Source: DATAYA01 sp036272815
Lineage (GTDB): Bacteria > Pseudomonadota > Alphaproteobacteria > Acetobacterales > Acetobacteraceae
DNA length: 32,848 bases
NCBI GenBank assembly: GCA_036272815.1
Contig: DATAYA010000250.1
Coordinates: 1-32,848, forward strand
Direction of reading: 5' to 3'
Shown: positions 30,062-32,848 of the stretch, one piece after another
How positions within the stretch are numbered: the first letter of the stretch is position 1
How the letters are laid out: every line of letters begins with the position of its first letter
Notes under the pieces: generated by a model
What the model saw: only the letters and a program-made list of their open reading frames with translations
The model's database searches: none
Told to the model about the DNA's origin: nothing
Translations under genes and position numbers: made by a program

Positions 30062-32716
30062 CTATCGCCGGCTTCGCACTGCGTTGATCGCGATGCGATG
30101 TTCCGAAGCGCTGGGATCTGCGGCCGCATCCCGGAGCGGCAGCCTGTACCGGCCTCCCACTCCGAGATGCAGCGCCACCGTGAGCGGCGCCGAAATTCCG
30201 GAGAGCGCCGCCGCCGGCATCAGCGCATCGCCGTCGGTCCAGCGAAGTCCTTCGGCCGGCTCCGGCGTATGCCAGCCGTGGCCGGGGGGCAAAAAGTCGA
30301 GGCCCAGGTCGCGCACGCCGTCGCGGCCGGCGATCACGATGCGCCGCAGTGCCACTCCGAGTCGGCGCTGGTCGGCATTGCGGCCGATCAGCGCCGGCAC
30401 CGCGCTGCGCGAGACGATGCGCAATTCGCGCGGCAGCCGGCGGAGGACGAAGCTCGCGAAAGACAGGTCGCTCTCGATCGCCTGCGCGTCGATGCGCTGC
30501 CCGTCGGCGAGCAGATGCAGGTCGGGATCGGCGGTGAGCGGCAGCGACCGATGCGGGCCGGCATGGCGCCACAGCCGGCGCCAGACGCGCTCCACCACCG
30601 GCCCGCCGGTCACGATCGGCGCGCAGGGCGGCAGGCGGCGCGCGCCCGGCGGCCGGGCGTTCTCGAACAGCAGCCCGTTGCCGTCGTCGCGAAAGCTCTC
30701 GGCGGGGGCGCCGTCGGCGAGCAGCACCGCGTGGTGGTCCAGTTCGACATGGAACAGTTCGACCACCTGCGGCCGGTCGTCGAATGCGATGCTGCTTCCG
30801 TTGACCAGGTTCTCCACCGGGATCAGCACGTCGTCGAGAAACAGCGCGTGGCCGCGCGAGACACGGAGATCGCGGATCGGCACGCCTGGTTCCAGTGCGC
30901 CCGCCCGCACCACGACCGGCGCCGCCGCGGCTCCGCTGGCGCCCGACACGAGATGCCGCCCGAGGCCGATCCAGCGCACCGGCAGCGGCGCACGGTCCGG
31001 CAGGGTGAGCACCAGGTCGCCCGCGCGCAGCGCTTCGACCGGCACTTCGCCTGCCGGTGTCGCGATGCGGGTGCCACGCAGGAAGCACAGCAGGTCGATG
31101 CGCGTGCCCCCTGCCCCGTCGGTCGCGATCTGCACCGTTCCGGGCGACGCGAGAGCGAGGTCGAAGCTTTCGCTGCCGGAGCCGGGGAGCGCGTAGGTGA
31201 TCTGGCCGGCGGTGTACTGGACGCCGGTGGAGGCGATGCCCGCGAGGTCGATCGCGTCGCCGAGCGCGAAACCGGCGATGCCCGCGGTGAACGCGACACC
31301 GTTGGCGACCGAGTTGACGTCGAGCGCCGCCGGTCCGCCGAAGGTGATCCCGGTGGAAATCATGGCGGCCATGTGCGTGGCGTCGCCGATCGCGAGCGTG
31401 CCGGATTCCAGCATGACGGTGCCGGACAGGTCCGTCGTGCCGTCGAGGGCCACGTTGCCGGCGCCGTTCAGAACCAGCGAGCCGCCGCCGGTGCCGCCAT
31501 GCGCCGCCGCGTCGGTGACGTCGTCCGCGACGACGAGCATCTCGCCGGCGACGGGGGACAGGGTGACCGATTGACCTCCCTGGAGGAACATGCCGCTGCC
31601 GTAGCCTTGGCCGTCGCCCGCGTCCGAGCCGCCTCCAGCGCCGCCCGAGACCGAGCCGCCCAGGAGGTTGCCGCCCTCGATCGTCAGCGCCGCGCCCTGC
31701 TGGACGAACAGGTCGCCGCCCGCGCCGAGTCCGCCGCCGCCGCCGCCCGCGCCGAACCCGCCGCCGGACCCGGCCCCGAAACCGCCCTTCCCACCGCTGA
31801 TGAACGCGGCGGCCCCGCCGCCGCCGCCGAAGCCGCCTTGGCCGCCCAAAGTAGAGCCGCCGCCGCCGCCGCCACCGAAACCGCCCGAGCCGCCGGTGCT
31901 GAAGGCGCCGCCACCGCCGCCGCCGAAGCCGCCCCGGCCGCCGGAGTACGGCGAGGGACCGTCCTGCCCCGCGACCCCGCCACCGCCCGCGCCACCTGGA
32001 TCGAAGCCGCCGTCAAATGCGCTGCCGCCGGCGCCGCCGGAGAGGCCACCGATGCCGCCGGTCGCCGCTTGGCCCCCACCGGCCGCGCCCGGCACGACGC
32101 CGCTCTGCCCGTCGCCGCCGCTGCTGCCGCCGCCGGCGTCTGCACCGATCCCGCCGCCGCCGCCAAAGGCAGCGGCCTGGGTCGAGGGAATGCCGCCGTC
32201 GTCGCCGCCGGCGCCGCCCAGTCCGCCGCCGCCCCCGGCGCCGTTGCTTGCAAGGACGCCGCCCGCGCCGCCGATCGCGGCATCGCTGCTGAACGTGACG
32301 TCGTCGAGGGTGACGTTGGCACCCGCGGCGACGAACAGGCCGCCGCCCAGACCGGCACCGCCGCCGCCCGCGGCCGCGCCTGCTCCTCCGGCCCCGCCGA
32401 CCGCGTTCGCGTCGGTGATCGAGAGATCGTCCACGCTGATGTTGCCGGCATAGCCAAGCAGCCCGCGATACTGGCCGGCGCCGTCGAGGGTGAAGCCGGC
32501 CCCGTCGATCGTGAGGCTGACGCCCGGCTGCAGGTTCAGCGCGAACAGGTCAGGCGGCAGATCGACGGTCTGGCCGCCGATCACGGTCGTGCTGCCGGTA
32601 TCGGTGCCCTCGGTGATGCTTTGGGTGAAGCGGATCACGAAGCTGCCGGAGGTTTCCGCATCGGCCGCGGCGATCGCCTGATTGAGTGCCGCCTCGGTGC
32701 CTACGTCCATGCTCAT
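30062..32716 (-). CDS. Glycine-rich protein with C-terminal Hint (Hedgehog/intein-type) domain
   Basis: 884-aa protein. Residues 1-105 contain beta-strand motifs (LNLQPGVSLTIDGAGFTLDG). Residues about 106-415 are very Gly/Ala-rich with GGFGGGGGG-type repeats broken by strand motifs (LFVAAGANVTLDDVTF, LFVQQGAALTIEGGN). Residues 416-540 are more beta-helix-like strands. The Hint domain begins LCFLRGTRIATPAGEVPVEALRAGD with Cys544 as potential nucleophile, continues RDLRVSRGHALFLDDVLIP (His623) and VELFHVELDHHAVLLADG, and is followed by about 200 unassigned residues. No signal peptide is visible. ATG 32716 is set by AAGGGGAA (32725-32732 on the complement). Proteins of this plan are frequent in Acetobacteraceae; a surface or secreted, self-processing role is inference. 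Confidence 0.85.
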   Translation of the reverse strand: MSMDVGTEAALNQAIAAADAETSGSFVIRFTQSITEGTDTGSTTVIGGQTVDLPPDLFALNLQPGVSLTIDGAGFTLDGAGQYRGLLGYAGNISVDDLSITDANAVGGAGGAGAAAGGGGAGLGGGLFVAAGANVTLDDVTFSSDAAIGGAGGVLASNGAGGGGGLGGAGGDDGGIPSTQAAAFGGGGGIGADAGGGSSGGDGQSGVVPGAAGGGQAATGGIGGLSGGAGGSAFDGGFDPGGAGGGGVAGQDGPSPYSGGRGGFGGGGGGAFSTGGSGGFGGGGGGGSTLGGQGGFGGGGGAAAFISGGKGGFGAGSGGGFGAGGGGGGLGAGGDLFVQQGAALTIEGGNLLGGSVSGGAGGGSDAGDGQGYGSGMFLQGGQSVTLSPVAGEMLVVADDVTDAAAHGGTGGGSLVLNGAGNVALDGTTDLSGTVMLESGTLAIGDATHMAAMISTGITFGGPAALDVNSVANGVAFTAGIAGFALGDAIDLAGIASTGVQYTAGQITYALPGSGSESFDLALASPGTVQIATDGAGGTRIDLLCFLRGTRIATPAGEVPVEALRAGDLVLTLPDRAPLPVRWIGLGRHLVSGASGAAAAPVVVRAGALEPGVPIRDLRVSRGHALFLDDVLIPVENLVNGSSIAFDDRPQVVELFHVELDHHAVLLADGAPAESFRDDGNGLLFENARPPGARRLPPCAPIVTGGPVVERVWRRLWRHAGPHRSLPLTADPDLHLLADGQRIDAQAIESDLSFASFVLRRLPRELRIVSRSAVPALIGRNADQRRLGVALRRIVIAGRDGVRDLGLDFLPPGHGWHTPEPAEGLRWTDGDALMPAAALSGISAPLTVALHLGVGGRYRLPLRDAAADPSASEHRIAINAVRSRR
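31700..32401 (-). repeat. Glycine-repeat coding tract (GGN-rich low complexity)
   Basis: Imperfect repeats of Gly-Gly-X codons encode the central part of the Hint protein, densest at about 31710-31950, where units like GGFGGGGGG recur every 10-20 residues. On the + strand the tract reads as runs of CCGCCGCC. It is prone to slippage and to assembly error, so copy number should be treated with care. Confidence 0.8.
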
Positions 32717-32848
32717 CGTGTGACTTCCCCTTGGCTGCGACAGGTCCGCAGGCCGGCATATCGCTCTCGGGTAGAGATAGCAACTATTGCTTTGCCGCAA
32801 CGCGCGTGCTTGCGAGAATGTGGCGGAGGTGATGCCCGCCCAATGTCA
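32717..32848 (-). promoter_or_regulatory. Upstream region of the Hint gene
   Basis: 132 bp to the window edge without a gene. It holds the ribosome site AAGGGGAA and, farther upstream, a small AT-richer spot with the inverted repeat GCAA-CTA-TTGC (32780-32790). A promoter is expected here, but no convincing -35/-10 pair is visible. Confidence 0.3.

Noticed and set aside
29898..31088. In-frame N-terminal extension of the G8 protein to 1868 residues
   Set aside because: The added part overlaps the Hint gene in another frame and is Arg/Ala noise, whereas ATG 29897 begins a clear signal peptide.
31700..32401. CRISPR array or DNA satellite
   Set aside because: The repeats are short, irregular and in frame as Gly codons; there are no spaced conserved direct repeats and no cas genes nearby.
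31668..32453. Proline-rich + strand frame (poly-Pro) as a separate gene
   Set aside because: It is only the complement of the GGN codon repeats of the Hint protein.

Overview
The window is GC-rich, has tightly packed genes with many 4-base start/stop overlaps, and carries a trpB-trpA-accD-folC block of the kind found in Alphaproteobacteria. Together with a Hint-domain, glycine-rich exoprotein of a type common in Acetobacteraceae, this suggests a chromosomal segment of a Rhodospirillales/Acetobacteraceae-like alphaproteobacterium. The taxon is an inference; no rRNA or other decisive marker is present.

Bases 1-2283 (+) hold two adjacent acyl-CoA dehydrogenase genes, the first cut by the window edge. 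They look like the two unequal subunits of a heteromeric enzyme. A hairpin at about 2289-2307 separates them from a convergent catabolic block. That block (2314-10039) is two divergent arms. The leftward arm is an MFS transporter, an M20-family metallohydrolase and an FAH-superfamily enzyme. The rightward arm is a TetR-family regulator, a Gfo/Idh/MocA oxidoreductase, a DUF993 TIM-barrel protein and a sugar-phosphate isomerase/epimerase-like protein. The same 16-bp palindrome, GTAAC-N6-GTTAC, lies in the transporter/regulator intergenic region and just upstream of the oxidoreductase gene. This ties both arms into one probable regulon for uptake and breakdown of an unidentified sugar- or sugar-acid-like compound.

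Bases 10042-14276 (-) are a housekeeping operon: trpB, trpA (last steps of tryptophan synthesis), accD (acetyl-CoA carboxylase beta subunit) and folC (folate synthesis). A glutathione reductase gene (gor, +, 14396-15775) diverges from it.

Bases 15798-29897 (-) are the most distinctive part. One compact unit reads: giant secreted CEMIP/TMEM2-like G8 protein (1471 aa), then gspE, gspF, gspH, gspI, gspJ, gspL-like, gspM-like, gspC-like, gspD, gspK. This is a type II secretion system with a probable dedicated cargo gene at its head, 11 nt from gspE. No gspG (major pseudopilin), prepilin peptidase or pilotin gene is in the cluster. GspC has no PDZ domain, GspL is short, and GspD carries a possible lipobox. 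Upstream on the same strand (30062-32716) is an 884-aa protein with a long glycine-rich repeat region and a C-terminal Hint (Hedgehog/intein-like) domain, probably another surface or extracellular protein. I found no rRNA or tRNA gene, CRISPR array or insertion sequence.
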